Part shown: one piece after another, positions 25,426 to 35,342 of the stretch | Layout of the letters: every line of letters begins with the position of its first letter | Position numbering within the stretch: the first letter of the stretch is position 1 | Source: Silvibacterium sp. | GTDB lineage: Bacteria; Acidobacteriota; Terriglobia; Terriglobales; Acidobacteriaceae | DNA length: 39,906 bases | Direction of reading: 5' to 3' | Assembly: GCA_019232935.1 (NCBI GenBank) | Contig: JAFAMZ010000234.1 | Span: 1-39,906 of the forward strand | Position numbers and translations under genes: made by a program | The notes under the pieces: model-generated | What the model saw: the letters and a program-made list of their open reading frames with translations, nothing else | Told to the model about the DNA's origin: nothing | Database searches by the model: none

Positions 25426-26373
25426 ATGCTGAAACGCAAATCAAGTGGAGTCCAACCGACTGAAATTACCCCGAGATCCGTCTATCTGAACCGGCGGGCC
25501 TTCATGACAGGAGCGGCGGCAGCCGCAATCGCGGGTGTGCTTGCGCCTTCAGAGGAAGCTTACGCCGACAACAGGCTGACCACGGTAAAGAGCCCGCTTT
25601 CGCTTACCGGCGTGCAGCCCACGTCTCTTCAGGACATCACCCACTACAACAATTTCTACGAATTCGGCACGAATAAAGACGATCCTGCCCGCGAGGCCTA
25701 CCGCCTCAAGACCCGCCCCTGGACCGTCTCCATCGAAGGCAAGGTGCAGAAGCCCCAGAAGATCGACATCGACTCACTGATGAAGCTGCGTCCCCTTGAG
25801 GAGCGCATCTACAGGTTTCGGTGCGTCGAGGCCTGGAGCATGGTCATTCCCTGGGTCGGCTATTCCTTCTCTGAGCTCATCAAGGAAGTTCAGCCGCTGC
25901 CTGAGGCGAAGTTCGTGCAGTTCATCTCGCTAGACGACCCCAATCAGATGCCTGGCCTGCGCTTCTCACCCATCAGCTGGCCCTATTCCGAAGGGCTACG
26001 CATGGATGAAGCCATGCACCCGCTCACCCTGCTCACCTTTGGCCTCTACGGCGAGCCGCTACCCAACCAGGATGGCGCCCCCGTCCGCATCGTCGTGCCC
26101 TGGAAGTACGGCTTCAAGTCGGCCAAGTCGATCGTAAAGATCAAGTTCGTGGAGAAGCAGCCTCACACCACCTGGAACGACCAGGGCCCGAACGAATACG
26201 GCTTCTACTCCAACGTGAACCCCAACAAAGACCACCCCCGCTGGAGCCAGAAGACCGAACGCGTAATAGGCGCTTCCATATTCAAGCAGCGTCAGCCGAC
26301 TCTCATGTTCAACGGCTACGAAGACCAGGTGGCGAATCTCTACACCGGCATGGACCTAAAAAAATACTACTAG
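25426..26373 (+). CDS. msrP: periplasmic methionine sulfoxide reductase, molybdopterin subunit
   Basis: A 315-residue member of the sulfite-oxidase-fold molybdoenzymes. It repairs oxidised methionine in periplasmic proteins, taking electrons from MsrQ. A twin-arginine signal is present ([16 protein letters not shown], cleavage near EEAYA), as expected for a folded Moco enzyme. The molybdenum-ligating Cys is in [15 protein letters not shown], and further hallmarks are [17 protein letters not shown] and [17 protein letters not shown] is five bases from the ATG. The msrQ gene starts three bases after its stop, so the pair is one operon. Confidence 0.97.
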   Translation: MLKRKSSGVQPTEITPRSVYLNRRAFMTGAAAAAIAGVLAPSEEAYADNRLTTVKSPLSLTGVQPTSLQDITHYNNFYEFGTNKDDPAREAYRLKTRPWTVSIEGKVQKPQKIDIDSLMKLRPLEERIYRFRCVEAWSMVIPWVGYSFSELIKEVQPLPEAKFVQFISLDDPNQMPGLRFSPISWPYSEGLRMDEAMHPLTLLTFGLYGEPLPNQDGAPVRIVVPWKYGFKSAKSIVKIKFVEKQPHTTWNDQGPNEYGFYSNVNPNKDHPRWSQKTERVIGASIFKQRQPTLMFNGYEDQVANLYTGMDLKKYY

Positions 26374-26376
26374 CTC

Positions 26377-27015
26377 ATGCCGAACCGTCTGGTCATCGCC
26401 CTCAAAGCGCTTGCTCATATCGGCTGCCTCGCGCCGGTCGCCTGGCTCATCTGGCATCTGATTCAGAACAGCCTCGGTCCCGACCCAACCGCCGCCGTCA
26501 CCTTCTTCACCGGACGCGGAGCCCTGCGCTTGTTAGTTATCTCCCTCGCCATTACGCCCGTTCGACGCCTCATCCCGCCACTTAGCTGGATCATTCGCTT
26601 CCGGCGGCTGCTCGGCCTCTACGCCTTCTTCTACGCCTGCCTGCATCTGCTGACCTACGTCTGGCTCTACGCGGGATTCAGCCTCGACGCCATGATCGAC
26701 GACATTACCAAGCGCCGCTTCATTACCGCCGGACTGGCGGCCTGGGCGCTCATGGTGCCGCTGGCCTTGACGTCGACAACATGGTCCATCCGCAAGCTCG
26801 GCGGCAAGAACTGGAACCGTCTTCATCGCCTGGCTTACGTTTCCGCCATCGCCGGAGTCGTTCACTATTGGTGGGGTGTAAAGCCAGGAGTCCTTTCCCC
26901 AATCGGGATCACTGTGGTTCTGGTTCTCCTCCTGGCGGCCCGGCCTATCCTGAGTTGGTGGTCCAGCCACAAAAGAGTCCCGGCGCAACTCGCCCGGGCC
27001 GATAAGGGTCTATAA
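26377..27015 (+). CDS. msrQ: heme-binding membrane subunit of the Msr system
   Basis: A 212-residue integral membrane protein with about six helices, of the ferric-reductase-like (YedZ/MsrQ) family. It carries electrons from the quinone pool or a flavin reductase through heme b to MsrP. Conserved parts are FFTGRGALRLLVISLAITP, LLGLYAFFYACLHLLTYVW (with heme-ligand His) and NWNRLHRLAYVSAIAGVVHYWW (more His). It has no ribosome site of its own and starts three bases after msrP, so translation is coupled. The next gene (DUF1800) follows after 17 bases and may be read through. Confidence 0.96.
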   Translation: MPNRLVIALKALAHIGCLAPVAWLIWHLIQNSLGPDPTAAVTFFTGRGALRLLVISLAITPVRRLIPPLSWIIRFRRLLGLYAFFYACLHLLTYVWLYAGFSLDAMIDDITKRRFITAGLAAWALMVPLALTSTTWSIRKLGGKNWNRLHRLAYVSAIAGVVHYWWGVKPGVLSPIGITVVLVLLLAARPILSWWSSHKRVPAQLARADKGL

Positions 27016-27032
27016 AGGCGGCGAGGCTCGTT

Positions 27033-29033
27033 ATGCGTCGAAAGACCCTGCTCATCCCCTGCATTCTGGCAGTTGCCGTTTTCTGTTCTGCCCAGTCGAA
27101 AAAAGTCCCAAAGGCCACCGCGAAGCCTGCTCCCGCTGAGCCCCGGCATGGCGACGCGCCTCTTCCGCCGCTGAATGACGAAGAGCGCGCCATCCAGATG
27201 CTCAATCGCTTCACCTTCGGTCCGCGTCCCGGAGACCTCGACACCGTGATGAAGATGGGCCCGGACGCATGGTTCGAGCGTCAACTGAATCCCGACAGCA
27301 ACCCCGATCCGGTGCTGGACAAGCGCCTCGCCGACTATCCTTCGCTCAATCTGCCTCCTGACCAGATCCTCGCTCAGTTCCCATCCAGCACCATGATCCG
27401 GCAGCTTGCCGAACGCAAGCGGGCGATGCCGTCAGACCTACTGCTTGCGGGCGCTTATGAAGTTCTGATCGCCCGTTACAACCGGCGCAAGATGGAGCAG
27501 GCCGCCGACCAGGGCACATCCTCTGAAATGACCGACGATCAGAAGGCTGCCCGCCGCAAACAGCAGCAGGCCTCAGCAGCCGTCGTCGCCGATGAAGCGT
27601 TAGCCTTTCCGAAGAACGAGCGTATGCAGGCGATCATGAAGATGCCGGTCGAGCAGCGGATGATCCTCGCGGAGTTCGTGTCCGACCCGCAGCGCAGTCT
27701 GCTCTTCAATGACTTCTCCCCGCGCGATCGTGAGATGTTCAATCTCATGGCCGGGCAGCAGGTCGTTGACGCTGAACTGCAGCAGGCCAAGGTGCTGCGC
27801 GCTATTCTCAGCGAGCGACAGCTCCTCGAAGTCATGACCGACTTCTGGTACAACCACTTCAACGTCGACTTCACCAAGGGTGCGGACCGGTGGTACGTAC
27901 CCGGCTACGAACGCGACGCTATCCGCGCCCACGCGCTCGGCAAGTTCCGCGATCTTCTGTTCGCCACCGCACAGCATCCGGCGATGCTCTACTACCTCGA
28001 TAACTGGTCGAGCATCGGACCGGACTCGCTGGCCGCCGGCAGGCCGAATCAGCAAAAAAAGGACCGCGGCCTGAACGAGAACTACGGCCGCGAGGTCATG
28101 GAACTGCACACCGTCGGCGTCAACGGCGGCTACACGCAAGCAGACGTGACCAACCTGGCGAAAATCCTCACCGGATGGACCATTGATGAGCCCGAGCAGG
28201 GTGGTGGAGCCGTCTTCGATGCTCGCAAGCACGAGCCAGGATCAAAACAGTGGTTTGGCCGGAAGATTTCCGAGAGCGGTTACGCCGAGGGCAAGCAAGC
28301 GCTCGAATGGCTCGCTACCCAGCCGCAGACAGCTCACTTCATCAGTTACAAATTGGCGCAGCGCTTCGTCGCCGACGATCCTTCCGAAGATCTGGTCGAA
28401 CGCATGGCGAACACCTATATGTCCACCGACGGAGACATCAAGGAGATCCTCCGCACCATGGTTCGCTCGCCCGAGTTCAATTCCCAGAAGTACTATCGCG
28501 TGAAGGTCAAGACGCCGCTCGAATTTGTTGCGTCGGTGTTTCGCGCGACCGACACGAATCCCACGAATCCCGGCGCGCTGGTTGGAGTCATCGGGCGCAT
28601 GGGCGAGCCGCTGTACCAGATGGCGCCACCGACAGGATATTCCACCACAGCCGACCGCTGGATGAACTCTGCCGCGATCGTCGACCGGCTGAACTTCTCG
28701 CTGCAGTTTGCCAACAGTAGAGTCGGAGGGATGAAGTTCGATGCTGCCCACCTGCTTGCCGAAGGCCTGCTCGCAAGGACAGCCGCGCCAGCATCAGTTC
28801 ACGGGCCCAGCCACCCGGAAGCGATTTCTCTGACCTCAACGGCCCAGCCGAGCGGCCAGGAAGAAGCCTTGTCCCTGATGGAAAAGATGCTGGTCGACGG
28901 CAAGGTTTCCGCGAAAACGACCGAAGTCATCCAGAAAGAGCTGGCGTCGGCCCAACCTTCCACTGACCCGTCGCAGACACTCAACACAATGACGGCGCTC
29001 CTGCTAGGCTCGCCGGAGTTTCAGATGCATTGA
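27033..29033 (+). CDS. exported DUF1800 family protein
   Basis: A 666-residue protein with a signal peptide (ILAVAVFCSAQS). It matches DUF1800 throughout: LNRFTFGPRPGDLD near the N-terminus, FWYNHFNVD in the centre, then NENYGREVMELHTVGV and NLAKILTGWTI, and PEFQMH at the end. A Lys/Ala/Gln-rich insert (~150-185, KAARRKQQQASAAV) is low complexity. The family is widespread in Planctomycetes, Acidobacteriota and others, usually beside a DUF1501 gene, and its role is not known. Here no DUF1501 follows. GAGG is eight bases before the ATG. The short gap to msrQ suggests shared transcription, but a functional link is not evident. Confidence 0.93.
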   Translation: MRRKTLLIPCILAVAVFCSAQSKKVPKATAKPAPAEPRHGDAPLPPLNDEERAIQMLNRFTFGPRPGDLDTVMKMGPDAWFERQLNPDSNPDPVLDKRLADYPSLNLPPDQILAQFPSSTMIRQLAERKRAMPSDLLLAGAYEVLIARYNRRKMEQAADQGTSSEMTDDQKAARRKQQQASAAVVADEALAFPKNERMQAIMKMPVEQRMILAEFVSDPQRSLLFNDFSPRDREMFNLMAGQQVVDAELQQAKVLRAILSERQLLEVMTDFWYNHFNVDFTKGADRWYVPGYERDAIRAHALGKFRDLLFATAQHPAMLYYLDNWSSIGPDSLAAGRPNQQKKDRGLNENYGREVMELHTVGVNGGYTQADVTNLAKILTGWTIDEPEQGGGAVFDARKHEPGSKQWFGRKISESGYAEGKQALEWLATQPQTAHFISYKLAQRFVADDPSEDLVERMANTYMSTDGDIKEILRTMVRSPEFNSQKYYRVKVKTPLEFVASVFRATDTNPTNPGALVGVIGRMGEPLYQMAPPTGYSTTADRWMNSAAIVDRLNFSLQFANSRVGGMKFDAAHLLAEGLLARTAAPASVHGPSHPEAISLTSTAQPSGQEEALSLMEKMLVDGKVSAKTTEVIQKELASAQPSTDPSQTLNTMTALLLGSPEFQMH

Positions 29034-29184
29034 GAGCGCCCAATCATCACGCGGCACTCAGAGCCGTAGAGAACTTCGGTAAGCAATCCATCGTCTCGAA
29101 AAGGGCCCGCTTGCCATGGAAAGACGTTCGATTTGAGGCCAAGGATTTCTCAGGTTTCGGGCTCGCCCGGCAACTCAAAACCTC

Positions 29185-29343
29185 GTGCCGCCGCATCTGC
29201 TCGAAGCTTATCTCGCAACCAGCTCAGCTCTCCCAAACCCGATCGATGCCCGAATATCCTCTGACGTCACAAATGGCAGCCTCGACGCAGCCATTCGTCG
29301 CGCATTGGACGATGAAAGAGATGGACGGGTCCAGCCGCTCTGA
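29185..29343 (+). CDS. possible antitoxin-like small ORF
   Basis: A 52-codon frame from GTG, overlapping the RelE-like toxin start by 32 bases. Its C-terminal part reads NGSLDAAIRRALDDERDGRVQPL before the stop (two short segments: SLDAAIRRAL and DDERDGRVQPL), which has the charged helical look of many antitoxins. No ribosome site is clear, the start is a guess, and no family is recognised, so this is a weak call resting mainly on position. Confidence 0.2.
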   Translation: MPPHLLEAYLATSSALPNPIDARISSDVTNGSLDAAIRRALDDERDGRVQPL

Positions 29344-29617
29344 CTTCTATACGGCCTCAGGCAGCTGCGGATTCTGGAGGAACTACCTTTCGCTTCCGCA
29401 GGAGATCCGCGCTCGGGCGGATAAGCAATTTTCCCTGCTGAAGTCAGATCCTCATCACCCTTCGTTGCAATTCAAGAGAGTGGGAGAACGCCATGGCCGG
29501 GAAATCTGGTCAGCCCGCGTTACGCTGAACTATCGTGCGTTGGCTATCAGACGGGCTGACGGGTATCTCTGGTTCTGGATTGGCGATCACAACACCTATG
29601 ATTCGCTGATCTCTTAG
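29312..29617 (+). CDS. RelE/ParE-superfamily toxin-like protein
   Basis: About 101 residues. The region FWRNYLSLPQEIRARADKQF, then LLKSDPHHPSLQFKRVG, IWSARVTLNYRALAI and the ending YLWFWIGDHNTYDSLI match the RelE/ParE-like toxins that often carry the 'YWSVRV..YRAL....W.WIG.H..Y' pattern. Such toxins act as ribosome-dependent mRNA nucleases or gyrase poisons. The first ~18 residues before FWRNY do not match the usual short N-terminus, and the start is uncertain (ATG 29312 or 29321; the open frame itself extends back to a TTG at 29030). No well-supported antitoxin precedes it, so it may be an orphan or partly decayed. It lies between DUF1800 and the convergent gyrB. Confidence 0.75.
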   Translation: MKEMDGSSRSDFYTASGSCGFWRNYLSLPQEIRARADKQFSLLKSDPHHPSLQFKRVGERHGREIWSARVTLNYRALAIRRADGYLWFWIGDHNTYDSLIS

Positions 29618-29772
29618 CCGCTGAACACTCCTCACGTATGGACGGGCTGGGACATCCCTGAAACAGGCGCTGTTCGGATCGTCTGCCGGAAAACCGGGAC
29701 CGCTCGTTCCAAACGGACACCTGCTGCTAATCCTCCTACTGGCCACTTATCGGCTCGGCTCGCGGCAGCGAC

Positions 29773-32499
<2,727 letters not shown>

Positions 32500-32503
32500 T
32501 TAA

Positions 32504-32512
32504 ATTATAGCA
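32504..32512 (-). promoter_or_regulatory. extended -10 promoter of gyrB
   Basis: On the minus strand the sequence TGCTATAAT (TG at 32512-32511, TATAAT at 32509-32504) is a perfect extended -10 element. No convincing -35 is found, which fits an extended -10. The leader to the gyrB ATG would be about 100 bases. The 333-base stretch 32398-32730 holds this promoter, the two hairpins at 32558-32609 and -10-like boxes for the peptide gene; I see no other gene in it. Confidence 0.6.
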
Positions 32513-32557
32513 TGCGGTGGGCTCTGTTGCGGGGCAGAACCAGTGGCGGAAAATGCG

Positions 32558-32609
32558 GTATCCGAAAGGATACAGATTACCAGTAAGTCATTTCAATGAC
32601 TTCGGTAAT
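32558..32609. promoter_or_regulatory. two adjacent hairpins upstream of the small peptide gene
   Basis: First hairpin: GTATCC (32558-32563), loop GAAA, GGATAC (32568-32573), a stem closed by a GNRA-type tetraloop. Second: ATTACC (32576-32581) with GGTAAT (32604-32609) and, inside, AAGTCATT (32585-32592) with AATGACTT (32595-32602). The inner perfect palindrome is also a possible operator. A TATAAT at 32629-32634 and a TATACT at 32669-32674 follow, without good -35 boxes. Confidence 0.5.
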
Positions 32610-32730
32610 CGGGATGTTTAATACTCTCTATAATACTTGAAAACATTAGACTTACATCGTGGCACGAGTATACTAAGGATGCTGGGTTTTGCCAGAGATT
32701 ATTTCAGAAAATTCTCAGGAGTTACTAGTT

Positions 32731-32910
32731 ATGAAACTCGTCGTTCGCGCTTCCGTTCTGTTCCTCGCCGCAGCCGGCATCTTCGCTGCGATCACCACCA
32801 ATCATTCGGCAAAGGCCCAGACTCTCGCGGCCAGCCATCTCGCCGTCAGCTCTGCCATGCCGACGCCAGTGTGTGAGCCTGGAACCCCCTGCAAGCTGCA
32901 CGGACGGTGA
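32731..32910 (+). CDS. small exported Cys-containing peptide, unknown function
   Basis: A 59-residue open frame with AGGAG nine bases before the ATG. It begins with a clear signal peptide (KLVVRASVLFLAAAGIFAA, cleavage probably after HSAKAQ). The mature peptide would be about 30 residues and ends PTPVCEPGTPCKLHGR, with two Cys spaced by five residues that could form a disulfide or bind a metal. I do not recognise a family. The surrounding DNA is more AT-rich than the rest of the window, and two strong hairpins lie upstream. Being so short it could be missed by automatic gene finders. The signal peptide plus ribosome site make a real gene likely. Confidence 0.65.
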   Translation: MKLVVRASVLFLAAAGIFAAITTNHSAKAQTLAASHLAVSSAMPTPVCEPGTPCKLHGR

Positions 32911-33021
32911 TTACCTTCTGGTTTCCGCATAGCACCAAGGTGTTATAGCCGCTGAGGCCACCGTTGCATTGAGATGTTTATCGAATCCAGCTATGCTTGT
33001 GGCTGGATTGGAAGACCCTCT

Positions 33022-33906
33022 ATGCAATCTACCGTTGCTGTGTCCATGAACGTTCTGGAGTTCGCTGAGCCGCTCCTCATCATCGTTGCCCTCTTCTGCT
33101 TCTTGAAATCGGGGAGAGCCAAGCGGTTTCCGATGATGACGACTTATCTCGGGCTTCGCGCTGCGTCAGCGGCGGTCCTCGAAGTCGTCCTCAACCTTCA
33201 TCGATTCACTCCGGTCAGTGACACGCTTCAGTATTCGATCTACTTCTACACCTACTGGACCAGCTACACCATCACAGCCATCACGATCTTTTTCGTGATA
33301 CGCGAGGTGTTCTGCTACGTCACCGAGCCGGTGCCCGGCATTCGGCGTTTTGGACTGCTTGCATTCAACTGGGTCGCGGTCATCTCAGGCATCATCTCCA
33401 TCAGCTCAGCGCTGCCGTTGAAAGGAATCGGCGCAGGACTGATGTCGGTCGGATTTCAGGTGATGCGTTGCGTCAGTATTCTTGAGCTTTGCCTGCTGGC
33501 ATTCCTCGCCCTCTTCATCCACAGCCTGGGACGCTCCTTCCGCAGCCTGGCCTTCGGAATCTCCCTCGGATTCGGACTGCAGGCCGGCATGGAGTTGATT
33601 GCTTCTCTAATGGCTACACGCAGCAGCTATCTCGATTCGAACACCAACATCGTGCTCCAGGTGGCGGTGACTGTTGTGCTTGGCGGCTGGATCGCTTACT
33701 TTGTCGTTCCCGAACCCCAGGCCGAGCGCGAAGCCGTCACTCTACCTGTCTCGTCTCCACTCATCCGCTGGAACGAGATCGCAAACGCCTTGGGCCACAG
33801 CGCACCCCACGTGGTGGTCGGACCATCGAACGCGACTTTCCTGCAGGATGTCGAGCAGGTAGTCGACAAGATCCTGACGAAGAATTCGATCAGCGTGAAC
33901 AGCTAA
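33022..33906 (+). CDS. multi-pass membrane protein of unknown function
   Basis: About 294 residues with six or seven hydrophobic segments: FAEPLLIIVALFCFL, YLGLRAASAAVLEVVL, YFYTYWTSYTITAITIFF, FGLLAFNWVAVISGIIS, LELCLLAFLALFI, FGISLGFGLQAGMEL and VAVTVVLGGWIAYFV. A ~70-residue cytoplasmic or exported tail follows. This matches in outline a paralogous group of membrane proteins I associate with acidobacterial genomes, of no known function. Starts at 32974, 33022 and 33046 are all possible; none has a good ribosome site, and 33022 or 33046 best suit a membrane protein start. It ends at a strong terminator. Confidence 0.75.
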   Translation: MQSTVAVSMNVLEFAEPLLIIVALFCFLKSGRAKRFPMMTTYLGLRAASAAVLEVVLNLHRFTPVSDTLQYSIYFYTYWTSYTITAITIFFVIREVFCYVTEPVPGIRRFGLLAFNWVAVISGIISISSALPLKGIGAGLMSVGFQVMRCVSILELCLLAFLALFIHSLGRSFRSLAFGISLGFGLQAGMELIASLMATRSSYLDSNTNIVLQVAVTVVLGGWIAYFVVPEPQAEREAVTLPVSSPLIRWNEIANALGHSAPHVVVGPSNATFLQDVEQVVDKILTKNSISVNS

Positions 33907-33939
33907 CCGGCCGGCACCCGAATCATAGTTCAGGTAAAA

Positions 33940-33968
33940 CGAAAGCCCCGAGTGAATCGGGGCTTTCG
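33940..33968 (+). terminator. terminator after the membrane protein gene
   Basis: A 12-base-pair perfect stem, CGAAAGCCCCGA with TCGGGGCTTTCG, and a 5-base loop. The T/A-rich ends of the stem let it work in either direction. It lies 34 bases after the stop. Confidence 0.8.
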
Positions 33969-34002
33969 CATCTGCGCTCGCAGATGTGCGGAAAGAAGCG
34001 AC

Positions 34003-34031
34003 AAAAAAAATCCCGGCGCATGGCCGGGATT
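34003..34031 (-). terminator. terminator of the rplU-rpmA operon
   Basis: Read on the minus strand, AATCCCGGC (34031-34023) pairs with GCCGGGATT (34017-34009) across five bases and runs into a run of eight T (34010-34003). It lies 26 bases after the rpmA stop. Confidence 0.9.
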
Positions 34032-34057
34032 CTTGGAGCGGCTGCTTTGTGCGAATG

Positions 34058-34321
34058 CTACTCCGCCGCGACGGGCTCAATCATGACAAAACGCCCGGAG
34101 CGTCCGCGGTCGACGAACTTGACGCGCCCGTCGATCTTCGCGAAGAGTGTGTCGTCGCTGCCGCGTCCCACGTTGAGACCGGGCTTGAGCGGCGTTCCGC
34201 GCTGACGAACGATGATGGAGCCGCCGGTGACCAGCTGGCCGCCAAATGCCTTTACTCCGAGCCGCTGTGCGTTCGAGTCGCGGCCGTTCTTTGAGCTTCC
34301 CAGACCTTTTTTATGCGCCAT
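34058..34321 (-). CDS. rpmA: 50S ribosomal protein L27
   Basis: An 87-residue L27. It begins [22 protein letters not shown], the conserved N-terminal tail that reaches the peptidyl-transferase centre, and continues [10 protein letters not shown] and [14 protein letters not shown]. There is no extra N-terminal peptide of the kind cleaved in Firmicutes. It follows rplU by 41 bases and ends before a strong terminator, so the operon has only these two genes; the obg GTPase gene that often follows is absent here. Confidence 0.98.
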   Translation of the reverse strand: MAHKKGLGSSKNGRDSNAQRLGVKAFGGQLVTGGSIIVRQRGTPLKPGLNVGRGSDDTLFAKIDGRVKFVDRGRSGRFVMIEPVAAE

Positions 34322-34362
34322 TGCTTCAATCCTTCCCGAGCGGCTGCCCAGCCGCTGTCAAT

Positions 34363-34704
34363 CTACTTCTGGGCCGTGTATGAATTGCCATCGACCTCAA
34401 TGGAGTCGATACGGACCTGGCTGTAATCCTGCCGATGACCCTGCAGCTTCTTGTACTGCTTCTTCCGCTTGAAATGGAAGACCAAAACCTTGTCTCCTCG
34501 GCCCTCGCCGACTACAGTGCCCAGAACGCGCAGGGACGAGGCATTCGCAAGGGCATCGTTTTCCGCGCCGTCTGTGCCGGATACGCCCAGCACATCGCTG
34601 AACTCCACGGCGCTGTTCTCGGCGGCCGGAATCTTCTCAATCTTCACAACGTCTCCCGGGGCGACACGATATTGCTTCCCACCGGTACGAATGACCGCGT
34701 ACAT
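34363..34704 (-). CDS. rplU: 50S ribosomal protein L21
   Basis: A 113-residue L21 starting MYAVIRTGGKQYRVAPGDVV, with the conserved C-terminal KVLVFHFKRKKQYKKLQGHRQ (basic, rRNA-binding) and SIEVDGN. GGAGG lies four bases upstream of the ATG. It heads the rplU-rpmA operon. The promoter is about 180 bases upstream, and the leader contains stem-loops next to the ribosome site, so autogenous control of the kind known for other ribosomal protein operons is possible. Confidence 0.98.
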   Translation of the reverse strand: MYAVIRTGGKQYRVAPGDVVKIEKIPAAENSAVEFSDVLGVSGTDGAENDALANASSLRVLGTVVGEGRGDKVLVFHFKRKKQYKKLQGHRQDYSQVRIDSIEVDGNSYTAQK

Positions 34705-34714
34705 ACATCCTCCG

Positions 34715-34734
34715 GCGTCCGCTTGGGCGGACGC
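34715..34734 (-). promoter_or_regulatory. stem-loop next to the rplU ribosome binding site
   Basis: GCGTCCGC (34715-34722) pairs perfectly with GCGGACGC (34727-34734) across a four-base loop. On the mRNA the stem ends one base before the GGAGG ribosome site (34713-34709). A second perfect 6-base stem (GCGAGC/GCTCGC) lies about 10-15 bases further upstream in the leader. Confidence 0.5.
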
Positions 34735-34880
34735 GAATCTTCAATGCGAGCTGGGCGGATACATGCTCGCTCCAAATGCGGCGCCCGCAAAACTCCGGCG
34801 CCGGTGCCTGCCAGTTCCGCCAATTCCATGCTTGGGAACGCTACAGGCAAGAGCGAGATACAGAATCGCCAAACCATTTA

Positions 34881-34909
34881 AGTTTACCGGGAGGCGAGGT
34901 CAGGGTCAA
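34881..34909 (-). promoter_or_regulatory. promoter of rplU-rpmA
   Basis: On the minus strand TTGACC (34909-34904) and TAAACT (34886-34881) are separated by exactly 17 bases, a good sigma-70-type promoter. Transcription would start near 34874, giving a leader of about 170 bases. The 391-base region 34705-35095 holds this promoter, its structured leader and the divergent rpmB promoter; I see no gene in it. Confidence 0.65.
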
Positions 34910-34938
34910 TGATTTCGCGACTGAAATCCGCGCTTTGG

Positions 34939-34968
34939 TTGATAGCAACTGCGCGGATACGCTAAACT
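34939..34968 (+). promoter_or_regulatory. promoter of rpmB
   Basis: TTGATA (34939-34944) and TAAACT (34963-34968) with an 18-base spacer. The start of transcription would be near 34975, about 120 bases before the rpmB ATG. It is back-to-back with the rplU promoter, with 29 bases between the two -35 boxes, and shares its -10 sequence. Confidence 0.5.
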
Positions 34969-35095
34969 AAGAGTTCGCGGCCGACGAGGTTTCCGTCGTT
35001 CCAGCACCCCTTGTTCTCCGGTTCAGAAGCAGGTGTCATTTCGAGAGAATTGAAGGGGCAGCTGCGCGCGAACACTTCAGGGTTTGGAGTTTGTC

Positions 35096-35284
35096 ATGGC
35101 TCAGGTTTGTCAAATCTGCGGCAAGGGTCCGCAGTTCGGAAATAATATCTCGCACGCGCACAACGTTACGCGCCGGCGCTGGAACGTCAATCTGCGCCCC
35201 ATCAAAGCCAAGGTAGACGGCGGCGCGAAGAAGCTGCGGGTCTGCACCAGCTGCATCAAAGCCGGAAAAGTCGTCAAGGCGTAG
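35096..35284 (+). CDS. rpmB: 50S ribosomal protein L28 (zinc-binding form)
   Basis: A 62-residue L28. It begins [20 protein letters not shown] and has a second Cys pair in [12 protein letters not shown], so it is the C+ (zinc-ribbon) form. Conserved parts are [14 protein letters not shown] and the basic middle. The ATG at 35096 has GGAG seven bases before it; the in-frame ATG at 35084 precedes that site and is not used. A terminator follows 20 bases after the stop, so the gene is a single-gene unit. Confidence 0.97.
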   Translation: MAQVCQICGKGPQFGNNISHAHNVTRRRWNVNLRPIKAKVDGGAKKLRVCTSCIKAGKVVKA

Positions 35285-35304
35285 CTCAGTTCGATCCAAG
35301 ACAG

Positions 35305-35330
35305 CCCGGAAGCTTATCGCTTCCGGGTTT
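35305..35330 (+). terminator. terminator after rpmB
   Basis: CCCGGAAGC (35305-35313) pairs with GCTTCCGGG (35319-35327) across five bases, followed by TTT. It lies between rpmB and the convergent metallopeptidase gene and may serve both. Confidence 0.82.
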
Positions 35331-35342
35331 CTGTGTCCGGCT

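Noticed and set aside
29030-29311. A longer toxin-like protein starting with TTG at the end of DUF1800
   Set aside because: The first ~94 residues have no similarity to the toxin family and there is no ribosome site; an internal ATG is more likely.
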